Part shown: in pieces, positions 1 through 12,062 of the stretch
Layout of the letters: every line of letters starts with the position of its first letter
Numbering within the stretch: the first letter of the stretch is position 1
Source of the DNA: Monosiga brevicollis MX1
Taxonomy: Eukaryota; Opisthokonta; Choanoflagellata; Craspedida; Salpingoecidae
Reading direction: 5' to 3'
NCBI RefSeq assembly: GCF_000002865.3
Contig: NW_001865072.1
Location: forward strand, 334,655-398,654
Length of the DNA: 64,000 nt
Notes under the pieces: generated by a model
What the model was told of the DNA's origin: nothing
Seen by the model: only the letters and a program-made list of their open reading frames with translations
Databases searched by the model: none
Made by a program: the position numbers and the translations under genes

Positions 1-613
1 GTGTGGCTCAAGCCTGGCAAACCAACAACCATGGGCACCTTCTCTCGCACAGACTCACGGTGCCGAGCCTTCTTCGGTCTGCCCGGTATGTTAGCTTGGC
101 TGATGGACCTGCCAATCCTGAGCCTTGCCATTAACGTAATGGACGTCTGCGTTGCCTCACCTCCAGTCTGGCGATGGTAATCTGGCGAATGTCTGACGAT
201 AGGAAATCCGGTGTCTGCCTTTGTCACGTGGCATCTCTTTGTGTTGCCCTGTCTGCACAAGCTGGCGGGGCGAGCAACGGGATTGCCCGTCCTGTGGGCA
301 ACCTTGGCCGAAGAGGTGAAGCTGGATGCGCGACCCGAGTTCCAACGCGTGGAGCTGGAATGGGCGTCTGTGACCGGTAAGCCGACTGCTCTCTGTTGCT
401 CGTTGGCGGGGGTTGGGGCACAAGCTCAGCATTGCTTTGGCGTTTTCGGAAGCAGGAGCCTTGCCCGTGGTCGTGCCACAGCCGGGGTTTCTCAGCTCAA
501 ACTTGACCAGTGCCACTCGCTGCAATGCCTTGTTGGAGCTGCCGGGGGCCACCGCGCAGCAACCGTCACTACCGCGCAATGCACGAGTCCAAGTCCATCT
601 CTTGGGCGTGTAA
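1..613 (+). CDS. GPHN: Gephyrin/CNX1 (MoeA-type molybdopterin molybdenumtransferase), 3' end only
   Basis: This is the C-terminal part of the E-domain enzyme that inserts molybdate into adenylylated molybdopterin, the last step of molybdenum cofactor synthesis; in animals the same protein also scaffolds inhibitory receptors. Three exons are visible: 1-85 (KPGKPTTMG...FFGLPG), 203-376 (NPVSAFVTWHLFVLP and VKLDARPEFQRVELEW) and 453-613 (ending ARVQVHLLGV, stop TAA 611-613). They follow gephyrin block by block: KPGxPTT, ALPGNPVSA, DVKLDPRPEYHR, and the final beta-strand domain IV. Donors gtatgt and gtaagc and acceptors at 201-202 and 451-452 keep frame. A nearer acceptor at about 482 would shift frame and lose the domain IV match, so 453 is preferred. 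The 5' part lies outside the window. Whether the N-terminal MogA/G domain is fused cannot be seen. Confidence 0.9.
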
Positions 614-909
614 GGGGGCAAGAATGACTTGAGAAGGAAATGGCGGGGTGGTTTACTGTTTTCCTGGATTGATTTAGGCTTTGAAGGTCTTCAGTTTCAA
701 GCACATTTGTGTGTGTTTCTTCACCGAGAGATCGATGAAGCTGCTTTTGAGACCGTTGGTTGGGTGTCACTGATGCCAGCTGCTCAGCTTGTCAATAAAT
801 TGATCGCCGCCTTGGTTGAAGGCTTGGCAAGGGAGAGCCAACAAACGGCTGGATCCCTGTTGTGAACCAAGAACTTCGCAGGGTTGTGCGACGTATCGGA
901 AAGAGGGGC

Positions 910-1742
910 TTACTCGCAGTTACTGGGAGGCACAAACGCGTTGGGGTCGCTGATGCCGATGGTGAGGTCGAAAAAGTGACGAGTGATGGAGTCGGCCACG
1001 TCGTAGGCAATGACCTCGGAAACGGGAACGCAGTATTCAGTGGTGAACTGGCCGTGCCATTCCCAGCCGCGAGGATGCTGGTAGGCGGGCATTTCCCACG
1101 AGCTCAGGGTGATGGTGTAGTCAAGGGCACCGATTGTGGACTCGCCTTGGAAGGTAGAGTTGTCGGGAATGCCCCAGGCATGCCACTCAAAGTGAGGATC
1201 GATGGGGCTCTTGGTGCAGTTACGATCGGTGACGTCGACGAGGTATTGCACACCCTCGTTGAACAGGACCAGGCGCTCATACACGTGTCTAAGAAAGGGA
1301 CGAATTTCAAGGCAGATCACAAGCATGAGGCATGATCACGTCAGGAGCAACAGCCATGGTGGTGTGGCACGCGCCACGATGCGTGGCCATCATCGGCAGC
1401 GTTGATACGCCGCGGCCAAGTTTTTGAGCACTTCCAAACGAGACGTTGTCGCCACAACCGCGTGCGTTGCTTCAAGAGCCACGCGGACATGCTCTGCCTC
1501 CCCAAAAGCAAGCGAGAGGGCAACACAACAACTCACTGGCCGGAACGATGGGGATCAATCTCATCAACAAAGCGCAGGCGCTTGTTGTGGGAATCGTAGC
1601 TGATCTTGGAAAAGACTTCGGTGTTCTTGCCGTGATCAAAGGTGGACACACGCCCCTCCCACTCAGGCGGGGTGGCACACTTGGCCGGGATCTGGGCCTG
1701 AGCCATGCCCAGCACCAACAGCGCTGCCATCAAACGCATCAT
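910..1742 (-). CDS. Ependymin-related secreted protein (EPDR/MERP family)
   Basis: Two exons, 1537-1742 and 910-1288, join in phase (CA|A = Gln) to give 194 residues. The start at 1742 gives MMRLMAALLVLGMAQAQ, a clean signal peptide, so the product is secreted or lysosomal. The mature part follows mammalian EPDR1 closely: CATPPEWEGR, a YDSHNKRLRFVDE strand, YERLVLFNEGVQYLVD, an IPDNSTF stretch with an N-glycosylation sequon, TEYCVPV, and the C-terminal FFDLTIGISDPNAFVPPSNC. The family cysteines are present. EPDR proteins fold as a lipid-binding beta-sandwich; their physiological ligand is not settled. The start codon lies just downstream (in the direction of transcription) of a large (GA)n/(CT)n block that would form the 5' leader. 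Confidence in family is high; the biological role in a protist is unknown. Confidence 0.93.
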
Positions 1743-1806
1743 CTTCAAAGTTTTTTTGCAAGAAGAAGAAGCACAGAGAGAGAAGAGAAAAAATTGAAGC
1801 AAATTG

Positions 1807-1837
<31 letters not shown>

Positions 1838-1875
1838 ATTGGTTTGAGAGAGAGAGAGAGAGAGAGATGAATTGG

Positions 1876-1911
<36 letters not shown>

Positions 1912-1944
1912 TTGGTGAGAAAGAGTGAAATAAAGCACAACTAC

Positions 1945-2029
<85 letters not shown>

Positions 2030-2030
2030 C

Positions 2031-2063
<33 letters not shown>

Positions 2064-2125
2064 CAGAGAGAGAGAGAGACAAATGAATTGGTTTGAGAAG
2101 AGAGAGAGAGAGAGAGATGAATTGG

Positions 2126-2161
<36 letters not shown>

Positions 2162-2194
2162 TTGGTGAGAAAGAGTGAAATAAAGCACAACTAC

Positions 2195-2285
<91 letters not shown>

Positions 2286-2298
2286 AATGAATTGGTTT

Positions 2299-2346
<48 letters not shown>

Positions 2347-2648
2347 CATAAACGGCAAAGAGAGTTAAAATCAGAGAGAGATAGTTAGTTGTGAGGAGAA
2401 AAGAGACTGATCAGTCAGTGACATCTCACATCTCTCTCACCATCATCATCTCTCTCTCGTCTCTCTCTCTTTCTCACAAAAAAAAAAAAATAATTCCGAG
2501 AGGAGGCGGCAGCTGGGAGGGAAGGGGAGCGGTTTGGGCGTGTTCTTGTGCTGGTGGGGGGAGGGCAGGGTCGGCGAGGAGTTTGATTGATTGGTTGTGT
2601 GTGGCTGGGGCAAAGGCGTGTGGATGCGCCTTTGTTGACCTCTGAGCC
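1743..2648. other. Divergent intergenic region between ependymin-related gene and HEATR5
   Basis: Separates the two start codons. About 540 bp of it is (GA)n with embedded unique segments, listed separately. The rest is purine/pyrimidine-skewed with a short A-run near 2478. No coding exon was recognised. Open frames through the GA tract are simple Arg-Glu or Leu-Ser repeats and are not credible proteins. Confidence 0.7.
1808..2346. repeat. Composite (GA)n microsatellite with an internal ~250-bp tandem duplication
   Basis: Long GA dinucleotide tracts are interrupted by islands containing GATGAATTGGTTTGAG and a segment AAAGAGTGAAATAAAGCAC. The stretch 1861-1960 recurs at 2111-2210 base for base (offset 250), including the non-repetitive island. 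A third island at about 2285-2302 repeats one seen near 2080-2098. CAGAGA interruptions at 2023-2077 are present in the first copy only. Confidence 0.95.
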
Positions 2649-5600
2649 ATGACGCACGCAAGTCCAATTTTTGATCAGCTGCGCTGGCTGCATACGACCC
2701 GTCACCAGTTTCTGACTGCCGATGCTGTACGTGGTTGGAGCTGCTTGCCCTGCAGCAGGTGTTTGTGATGACTGGCAAGCGCAAGAGGACACGCTTTGCC
2801 CACGGGCCCAGCATGCACGTTGGCGCCGAAGCACCCTGCCAATGACTTGTCACGTCTGCTCGTCGCTCATTGCACAGGCGAGCCTCAAGGCTCAAGTCGA
2901 TCCGGCCCTCAAGAAGCTCAGCGATCTTTTGCCTGTCACCACGGGACACCTCGTGCGGTGTGTTGGCCTGCAAATGACGTTTGCGCTTCCTTTGCACCCT
3001 GAATCGTCTTGGTGTTGTTGTTGTTGTTGTTTTGCCCGCAAGCGCTGATCAGTACTGCTCCCACATTTTTTGGTTCACTGGCCATGACCCAGCGAGCGTG
3101 TGGGCGCCACCTATGCAGCCATCTTCGAAAAGACAGGCACGCTCAAGGTTCGACCTTTCCTCTCTCTTTCACCGTCTTTTCGTCTGCTGCCGACGGTAGC
3201 CCGCATCTGATCATGCCGCATGCTTTCAGCTCAATCAAGTAGCCAATCAGCTCACGGATTGCCTCAGAGCCCGCGACGATGGCCAAAACACTCAGCGTGC
3301 TCGCCTGTGCGTCATCTCGTCTCCCCTACCATCCAGCTCCTCGTAGCCTACGTTTTCATCCTGGCAGGAGTGCAGGTTCCTTTTTTTTGAAGAGGGCGCT
3401 CCGTCAAGTGGCTCACATCTTGTCCTGAAACTGCTAATAGCTGTGCCGCCGTTGTCTTTGGCCACCTGTGCACAAGCCTATCTCGCTCCGTGCGTAGCAA
3501 GCGGCCATGTTTCTTTGTGACCACCCTGATGTCTGATTAACATGTCCTCATTCTTGCTGATTCCCATCATCAACCTTCTAGATGACTTCCTTCGCGAACG
3601 ATGTCGTTCCCGTTATGCTGCGAACCCTGCGTGCAGCAGACGTGAGTCCCAGCGCTCGACTGGCATGACCTCCCTGCGCTTCCTGCTCCGTCTCCTCAAT
3701 AATATGGAACACAAGACACTCTCCAAAGCTAATGACAAGGCACTCTGACTCATGCTTTGAAAGGATTTAACCAAGCGCGTGTATCTGCGTTCGCTCAACA
3801 ACGTCTTCATCGGCTTGGGTACGCGCCTGTCGGCACCCAGTTGCCTGCGGCACACCCCGCCAACTGCGTTCTCTTCACGACTTTTGGCACGAGCAATGTA
3901 ACCTGACCAACCGTGCTTCCTTTGCTACCCGCCAACCTGGTTTAGCCTCGGCCGCAGATGTGTTTGCCAAAGACACCTACAAAGCCGCAAAGTAGGCCTC
4001 CTGTGCTGCGGCCCTCCTCCATTCCCAAGCAAACTTCTTACGTGCGCACCGGTTTCTATTCTTTCAAATTGCTTCCCGGGTCGATTAGACAATGTCTGCA
4101 GGACAAAGACCCATACGTCCGTTCCGAAGCGGCCGGGCTGGTTGCCAGCATGAGTCTTCAGGTTTGTTTCGTCACAAATGGCCCACTTAATGTGCATGCT
4201 TAATTAAAATACCGCTCCTGAATCTTTGACTTTGATGTGGTTCCTGCTTCCCGCCCCGCAGTCAGGCTATGTGCACCAGAATGACTTTGACGGTGCTTTG
4301 ACTTTACTTTGCCGCGCTGCCGAGGTGCGTGCCTTGTTCACTGCCCAGCACGAGCCTTCTACAGATACAAATGCCTTGCCTCACGGATTTTATCGCAACC
4401 ACCAGGGGGCCAACCAGCACGTTCGCCTTAGCTTGAGTCGCACGCTAGCCACGCTCTGCCAGCGTGCCTTAGACCCCAACACATATGCCGGCGCCCGTTC
4501 GTCGCGCCGGGTTGACTTGCCCATGCTCATGGACGTCATCAACACTCTCTTTGTTCGTGCGGCCAGCACTAGCCAGCCTGAGGTAAGACGCCTCGCTCCC
4601 AACACAATGCCGAAGGAAGCCCTTTGTAGCTGCAAGATTGCCACATGCCCGCTGTCTAACAACGTTGCCTTGTGCCTCCGCTTGGCCTGGGCTCCATAAT
4701 GCGCGGTAGTTCCGGGCCACGCTCAGTATTGGCTTGACTCTGTTCCTACAAGGCATGGGTGGTACCTGGCTCGAAGCTCGCTGCGCAGAGCTCTGTGCAC
4801 TGCTGCTAGCCGTCTTTGACAACGCCAAGACCATGCCCACTCCTACGTCAGCTCTCCACTTACGTCGGGCCATCCACTTTGTGATTGTGGACGCCTTGGG
4901 CCGTCGCTTGGGCCAAAAGGGCCGCTCTGACACTTTGATGGCGCTCAAGAGCTACGTCGAGGGCAAAGTCGCTCAAATCTCGGCTCAAGCCAGCGCCACG
5001 AGCTTGCCTGCGCTGACCAACTCGGGGCTGGATAACCCAGGCCTGGCCTGCGCCTTGGAGGCCATGGGCGACCTCATTGTCATCCTAGGTCATGCGGTGG
5101 CCCAATCCTATGAGCAACTCGTCACACCCTTGCTTGAGGCTTCTATCAGCCCCTGCACCGCCTCTCGGGCTGCCACAGCCAGGTAGCTACCCCATTCTTC
5201 TCCGTGCAAAGCACCTTGGCCGCTCTGCAATGAGCTCACAAATATGCACTGCCGACCATAGATGCGTGCGGGCCTTGCTTGAGGTGGTGCCAGCCCGCGC
5301 TGCGCAACTAGCCAAACAATGCGTTACGCGAGTGGAACAGTTCAGAAGTCAACCAACTGCCTTTCAGGGTGCTGCGGTACGTAGCCGCGAGTTGATGTGG
5401 CCCATGTCTTGAGCCATTGCACTTCATCACAATCCCCATTTGCGCTCGATGCCTCGTCTGCCAGCTATGCCTCGGTGCGGGCCTATGTGGCAGCAGTGCC
5501 GCCTCCCTCGGTTTACCGCAAGAGCTCTGTTCCATAGTCTACAACATGGCTACCAAATTTGTTTTGGCGGCCAAGGACGCCGAGGGACCCAAGGTTAGCC

Positions 5601-8103
5601 GCGTAGCTCCAATTGCCACCCCTTGGCTTTTAATAGCAGCCGACGTACACCACATTTGGTTCAAGCCTCATTGTCGCGCACATATCGAATAACCAATAAT
5701 AGGCCAAGCCCTCGGTCGTATACAAAGTGGAAGCGGGCTGGTATCTTCTGTCCAGCCTCATGTCCATGGGCAGTGCAGCCATCAGTCAGCACTTGGCCGA
5801 CCTTGTCAAGTATTGGCATGGCAGCCTCAAGGTGTTGGAGAAGATTGAGGCCAAGGCCGACGAGCTTTCGGCCCTCGTCTGGGTTGAGACTCGCTCTGGA
5901 CTTGCACATCTTCTCCACATGTTTCTTCGCCACTGCACCTCGCTGGTGACCGTGGATGCTCAGCGCACTGTGGCCCAGCTGTATGTGCGCATGGCTGAGC
6001 AAGTCTTGGCTCTTCCCAAGTTTGCAGCGCGAGTACAGCAGCGAGTGGAGGGTAACCTGCAGCGCCTGCGCGCTCGTCTGTACGAGGGCCTGAGTCTACT
6101 GCCACTGTCCATGTTTGAGGATTCCTTCTCCAGATTACTTCTCCTTCTCGTGGCAGATATCACGCTGGCCGAAACGCCCGCCAGTACTGCTACCAACACA
6201 TTGCTGCCCGGCCTCTGCCACCGCGATGACCACGACCTCATGGACCTACCTGCCGAAAGTGACTACAACGTCATTGAACATCAGCTCCAGGCTGTCTTGG
6301 GCAATGGCATTGAAGCCATTGAGTTTGACCTGACGCACCTCGTTCGACCTGATTGTGCCGTGCAGGTGTGTTTGCTTCTCCCACCACCTTTGCTGTTTTC
6401 TCTGCATATCATACAAGTGCACACTCATGTCCTGCTCATGGCGCATCATGCCGCTAGGACACCGCCCCCTTCCCCACTGACGTATCCGTTGTGAATGCGG
6501 CTGTCGTGCTGTTTGGTCAATTGTTTCCCGTTCTCGGCGCGCATAAGCACCGTTTTCAGCTTTTTGAACATTTCCAAAAAGCCATGGCTGCCGTCAAGCC
6601 CGGCCCACAACGGTGTGTGACCCTTCGGCCCTCCTCCTTTTTTGCTCAACGCATTTACTTGAGGCACCGTCACTCGTCGCCGACCGCCCTAAAAGCCGTA
6701 TGTGTGTGTGTGTGTGCTTCATCTGATCCGGCCAACGTGACGCTCGGCGCTGCAGGACGGCCGTTGCCCTCAACATTTTTGCAGCCGTCTTGAGCGGGTT
6801 GCGGGCTTTTGCTGCCCTTCGCAAAAAGCTTGGCAAAGAAAAGGTCGGTCGACACTGACCGCTAATTTTTTGAGTAGGGTGCGAAGACGAGTGAGGCCTT
6901 GGGAGACAGCACGAACATCACGCTCATCATGGTAATTGACTGCTCACTACGTATTGTGACGTGATGCTTTGATGTGCCCCACCATTGACAGGTCATCAAA
7001 GCCGGGTTGGATCTCGTGTTCAGCTCGTTGCAGTCTGAGGAGAGTGCCTTGCGCAGCGCTGCGGCAGAAGCGATGGGGCGTCTTGCACAGCTCGGAAATG
7101 AAAAACTCATTGCCATTGAAATTCCACGCGTGTTGGAGCTGCTGTCCAAGGTATGCAAGTCTCTGACCCGTGTGCGTGGCAGAAGCACCGAGCACCCCTT
7201 GCCTTTTGAACAAATCTGATCTGCGCGCACTTTTCGTAGGAAAAGAATCTGATCACTGTGACTGGTCTGATTGGCGCCATCACATGCATGCATCGCTACG
7301 GCGGCTCACTCAATACCAGCGCTTATGTGTCACGTACTGTACAAATCATGACCACATGGACCCGCGATCAGAATTCAGTAGCCGCTGTGTGGGCCATGCG
7401 GTCGTTAGCCACGCTAATCGACGCTGCCGGCTACGAGTATCGTCCCATGCAAGAGGCAACCTTTGATCTTTGTGCGCAAGTGATCTTGGGTGATGCAGCC
7501 ATTGACGTGCAAGCTGGAGCAGGTGCAGCCATCAATGCCCTCATCACGTCGAGCGGGCCAGAGCTGCAGGTGCTTGATGAGTACCGTTCGTACCTGCAAG
7601 TGTTGCTGCGCGAAATGCTCAATGCCACAGCACCGCCCATCCAGTTGGCAGCCCTCAATGCCTTCCAGCAAATGACCGTCTTTACGCCTCAGCATGTTGC
7701 CATCGTTGAGCTCGTACCGGTCTTACAGCGCGAACTAGCATCTGAGCACTTGCAACTGCGGCATGCGGCCGTGGTCATCCTGAAGCAACTCGCCCAGCGG
7801 GAGGCTGCACAGGTCCTCAAGGCGGGTTCGGATCTGGATAAGCATCTCTTCCGTATGATGGACGGGGAGGACGATACGCGGATGCAGGAAGATGTGCGGC
7901 AGGTCATTCAGGAGCTGCTTGCTGCTCTCGCTGCTGAGCACCCGAGTCATTGGTTGCTATTGTGCAACTCGGTTCTCTCGGGCGCCACTGAAAAAGAATC
8001 TCAGGTAAGCGCGAGCATGGAAATAGTCAAGTCTGGGCAGGATCTTCGAGCTCGGCTCAATTTTTGTATTTTTTGTATCAAGGATACTGTGCAAGCTGAC
8101 CCC

Positions 8104-8142
<39 letters not shown>

Positions 8143-11100
8143 TCGGGGCGGTGACTTTCAGGCCAGTTCCTATCAAGCACAGCCCGAGGAGGATGAGGAT
8201 GAGGACGCGGCCCGCGTGCATGTTGCTACGACCGCACGCACTGTGCTGCCAACACGGTGGCAGACCAAGGTGTTTGCTGTCAACTGCGTCAAACGCATCA
8301 TCCAGGTTTGCGTGGAGGCTACTAGTACGGACGCGGTCAACCCACACCTCGATCAGGCCGCAGCGACGCAGGCCGGTGGGGATTATCTCGTTTTGCGCTT
8401 GAGCGAGATTATTCGCACGGCCTTCATTGCGGCTAGTGCAACGGTCGACCAGCTCCGACAGGTGGGCCTGGAAACGCTGGAGCGCATCATCACGGCGTTT
8501 GCTGCTGCGACGGACGTTGAACTGGGTCCTGGTCACGCGCTGCTGGAGCAGTACCAAGCTCAAGTTACGTCCGCCCTCCGTCCAGCATTTGGGGAGGATG
8601 TCTCTCCGTTGGTCAAGTACACTGCCTGCCAAGTCAGTCACTTTGTTGTGACTATCACTGTGCTGCTGCTGCTTGCGCGTGACTCTTGCTCCTTCCTTCG
8701 CTTTTCATGTTTTATATCTATTTTTTTCCTTTGATGCGCGTGCCTGATTTCCCCTCGATCATGGCTTCTTATGCATTCTTTTCCTTGGGTAGGTGTGCGC
8801 GTCATGGATTGCGAGTGGCATCAGCCCCGACTTGGACCGACTTGTCGGCTTGCTTCGCAAGTGTCTCGATACTTTTGAAGAGCCTCCTCTGTCCAGCTAC
8901 AATGAGCGAGCTACGACCATGTTCAGGCTGGGGGTGCTCAAGGCATTTGCCACAGTGTACTTGGCAAGTCAGGCTGATACGTCCAAGGCCGCTGCCCTCA
9001 ACAAGGAGGTGGCGCCGCTTCAGGCACGTCTGGGTGATGGATGGCAGGCTGCGTTGCAAGACTACGCCATGGTGTGTCTGCCGCCAGAGTACAGCAATCA
9101 GGTGCCAAAGAGTGGGGCTTTCTATTTTGAGGGCACTCGGTCAACGGTCCGGGGTTACTACGAAGCCGTGCATGTGGATCTAGCGCTGGCAGCCGCCGAA
9201 GTGGTGCTGCTGGAGGATGAGGGCCGTCCCACGCCCAGCTTTTACGTGCTTCTGGGCATCCTTGTCAAAGACGCTGCTTCGCACCAGGGTGAGGTGGACC
9301 TGGGCGTTACCTGCCAGGCTTTGAGCACCACGCTGCGGCGCTGTCCAAGCGTGGTACGGGAGGATGCCGTAGTGGCTGAACTGCGCGTGCTGCTGCAGAC
9401 TTTGCTGGTCACGCGTGCGCTGACGCCGCAATACTCGGTGCCCAATCTTGTGCGGCACATCTTGGTGGCCTGGGAGGGTTTGGTGCAGCCAGACGGTCCG
9501 GCGGACACGGTACAAAGTGCTTTTGACTCGGCGGTTCTTGTCGTGGTGTCGCGCTTTCCATCGCTCAATCACGAGCAACGATTTGTGGCGTCGTCCGAGC
9601 TGCCAGCCGGGCAGCACCTCACGATCGAGGAGGTTGTGGCCGCGATTGATTTGTGTTCACGGTGCTGTACCGCGCGGAGCGATGACGCCACACAGGTGGC
9701 TCAGCTCAGTGCCCTCACTTTCCGCCTCATGCTCGACGTGATTGGGACGGAGATGGAATTGGGCAAGCGGGTGATTCCCTTGCTTGAAGCTTTGATGCAG
9801 CGCTCTGAAATTCCAGTCACGGTGCGCCAACAAGCCCTGAAGACGCTTCTAACCTCCCTACGTGCAGGTATAGTACGCAGCGTTGCGTGGCTATTGTGGC
9901 GGCATGCATTTGGGCCCAATTCTTGTGAGCATGTAACCTGCCATTGGCGCACCTCATCCCTATCCCTGTGCAGATGAAACGGATGCGGCCAAAAGCGCCT
10001 TGCTCTTGGCCCTTTTCAAGACTGTGCAGCACAGTGCTGAGGTGCGCACGTCGAGCCTGGACTGCGACTCTTGTTTATTCAACGTAAAGGAAGCTGCGTT
10101 TCAATCGTCAAGCTTACTGCCGTGTGCTTTGTGTTGATAGCTTTTCAGCGGCACAGATATGGCAAGTCTGTTGGGGGAGGAGATTGAGGCTGACATTGCG
10201 TCGGCAGACAAATGGCCCAAGGTACATCATGTGGTGTCCAAGATGATTGGTTTGATCACTATCTTCTGTGCATTTCGTGTTTCGTTTACGGAGGCGTCAC
10301 ACGCTGATTTGATTGGCTGGAACCGGCTGTAATCTGCTTAGACGGCCTTGATTGCCAGCAAATTGGGGTGCACGTTGCTGGAGGCTGAACACCGGAAAGT
10401 CTTGGGCGCAGCCTGCTCACGAGCGGTGGTGCAGGGTATGTACGCTTGTGTATCTCGAGCAGTGACGGCCAAACCCACCACAACAGAGGTACGTCTATGC
10501 GCTCTAGCTTGTGTGAGCACGTGGAATTGGTGCGTGTGGCAAAGGCAAAGTGAGGATGAGAGGAAGATAAAGTGACAGGAGATGTGGCGATGGGGCAGGG
10601 CTCTGCGCACACTCAATTCTTCCACTGACGTGCATGCATTGAATTCACTTGGCTTGTGCATCGCATCGTGGGGGTGACATTGGCAGCATGCACGTTGTGT
10701 GCAGGCGTGCATCGACGGCATTTTGCAGTTTTTCAAGATTTGTGATTCAGGTAACGTGTGGCGTGTGCCTGCTACTGAAGTGTGGGGACCGGTGCTGATT
10801 TGCGTGGGGCATGCACCGGCCTGGTCAAAGTAGATGCCGTCACGTCAGCTATGGCGCTGGGACTACCACTGTTGATTGCGTTGCTTCAAGATGGCGCTGT
10901 AGCGCCGCCTATGGCCAGCGTACATCAACATGCACTAGCGGCTGTCAAGGCGGTCAGTTCCAGCATGGCGCCCCTCGGTTCTGACATTGCCGCCTCTTGT
11001 TTATTGTTGCCACGGGAGTTGCTGGGGATGGGATTCTTGGCTTTGCCGCTGACCCTTGTGTCGGGGGTACGTGGTGTGCACAGGTGGGTCCAGCGCATCC

Positions 11101-11383
11101 TGAAGCGTTCAAGGCCGTCATTGCGGCCACTCCTCAGCTCAAGACGCGGCTGGAGAGCGCCATCCGACAAGGGGTACGTGATATTGAAGATGCTTTTGGG
11201 TGAAAATGGATGGAACAAGGCGCCAGGGCTTGGTCGCGAGCGTTGCGTTGGCGGGACGTTGACGGCTGACTCGATCTCATCAATGATACCGTGCAGGCAC
11301 AGGCGGGCGCAGCGGCGGGCGCAAGTGCAGGGGCGCGTAACCCGACGATCCAACTCAAGATGGACTTTTCCAAATTCCAGTAG
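2649..11383 (+). CDS. HEATR5: HEAT repeat-containing protein 5 (HEATR5/Laa1 family)
   Basis: A very large alpha-solenoid protein that in fungi and animals works with AP-1 clathrin adaptors and dynein in endosome-Golgi traffic. Recognised blocks collinear with human HEATR5B include PIFDQLRWLHTTRHQF (from 2649), VGATYAAIFEKTGTLK (~3096), LNQVANQLTDCLRARDD (~3230), RTLRAAD (~3620), QDKDPYVRSEAAGLVASMS (~4099), GANQHVRLSLSRTLATLC (~4400), GGTWLEARCAELC (~4755), EAGWYLLSSLMSMGSAA (~5730), TLLPGLCHRDDHDL (~6200), VTGLIGAITCMHRYGGSL (~7257), HSALRPAF-type and CxxW blocks (~8580-8830), LKTRLESAIRQG (~11140) and the terminal PTIQLKMDFSKFQ, matching human PTIKLKTSFF. Roughly 20 or more introns; internal boundaries are approximate. 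The start is the first ATG in the first homologous frame, with a stop just upstream; human HEATR5B has some 20 more residues, so a further 5' exon is possible. Confidence 0.92.
8106..8140 (+). repeat. (TG)n microsatellite in a HEATR5 intron
   Basis: About 17 TG units on the sense strand, followed within ~20 bp by the acceptor of the next HEATR5 exon (tttcag before GCCAGTTCC). A shorter TG run lies at 6701-6714 in another HEATR5 intron. Confidence 0.9.
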
Positions 11384-11488
11384 TGATTGTAGAGCCAAGG
11401 CAGGACTTGTTCGCGCGAGGTGTCCTTGTCGTGCGTTTGCTGCGCGTTGGTTGATCAATCGAGTAGGCGAGTCCTTGCGTTGAGTTTG

Positions 11489-11863
11489 TCACCGCGTTGT
11501 GGCGGGCCAAGGGCGGTGGTGAGAGCGGCGTTGCAGGTGGGCGCACAGGGCCGCATCATATGCGGCGCGTGCAGCAGGGTTGAGCAAAATGGCATGGGCG
11601 CGGTAGAGCTGAACGACTGTGCCAAGGGCAACATGTTGCCCTTGCAAAAGGGTCAGTCGTCGCTCCAAACGACGAGCATGGGCTTGATCATCCACCCCGA
11701 GCAATTCATACAGGTCTGCATCCAATCGCACGCTGCGTGGGTCGAGCCGGTCCACCAAGCCCCGCCACGTGGCCGTGCCACTGCTGGCCGATCGTGCACG
11801 CCGTGCCATGGACGACTGCCCAATCTTCATCCAACAGCGCTCCGGCCGATGCCTCAAAAACAA
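11489..11863 (-). CDS. Small J-domain-like protein lacking the HPD motif
   Basis: A single-exon frame of 124 residues. Residues 50-105 look like a J-domain: helix I DLYELLGVDD, a basic helix II region RRLERRLTLL, then helices III-IV VQLYRAHAILLNPAARAAYDAAL, a pattern close to EAYEVLSDPEKRAAYD. The His-Pro-Asp loop that stimulates Hsp70 ATPase is absent: LLQGQHVA occupies that place, and the domain is about ten residues short. It would therefore be a J-like protein (compare Pam16-type) rather than an active co-chaperone. The N-terminus is rich in Arg and Ser and could be a mitochondrial presequence, but this is inference. It is convergent with HEATR5 (105 bp between stop codons) and divergent from the kinase gene, 199 bp away, almost all GA/GT repeat. 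A spliced alternative cannot be excluded. Confidence 0.5.
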   Translation of the reverse strand: MFLRHRPERCWMKIGQSSMARRARSASSGTATWRGLVDRLDPRSVRLDADLYELLGVDDQAHARRLERRLTLLQGQHVALGTVVQLYRAHAILLNPAARAAYDAALCAHLQRRSHHRPWPATTR

Positions 11864-12009
<146 letters not shown>

Positions 12010-12062
12010 TGTATGCGCGGGGAGAACGGGATCAGAGTAAGTTTGCTCGACCAGAAGATACC

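Noticed and set aside
1804-2290. Long open frames of Arg-Glu or Leu-Ser through the GA tract
   Set aside because: They are translations of simple dinucleotide repeat with no unique domain.
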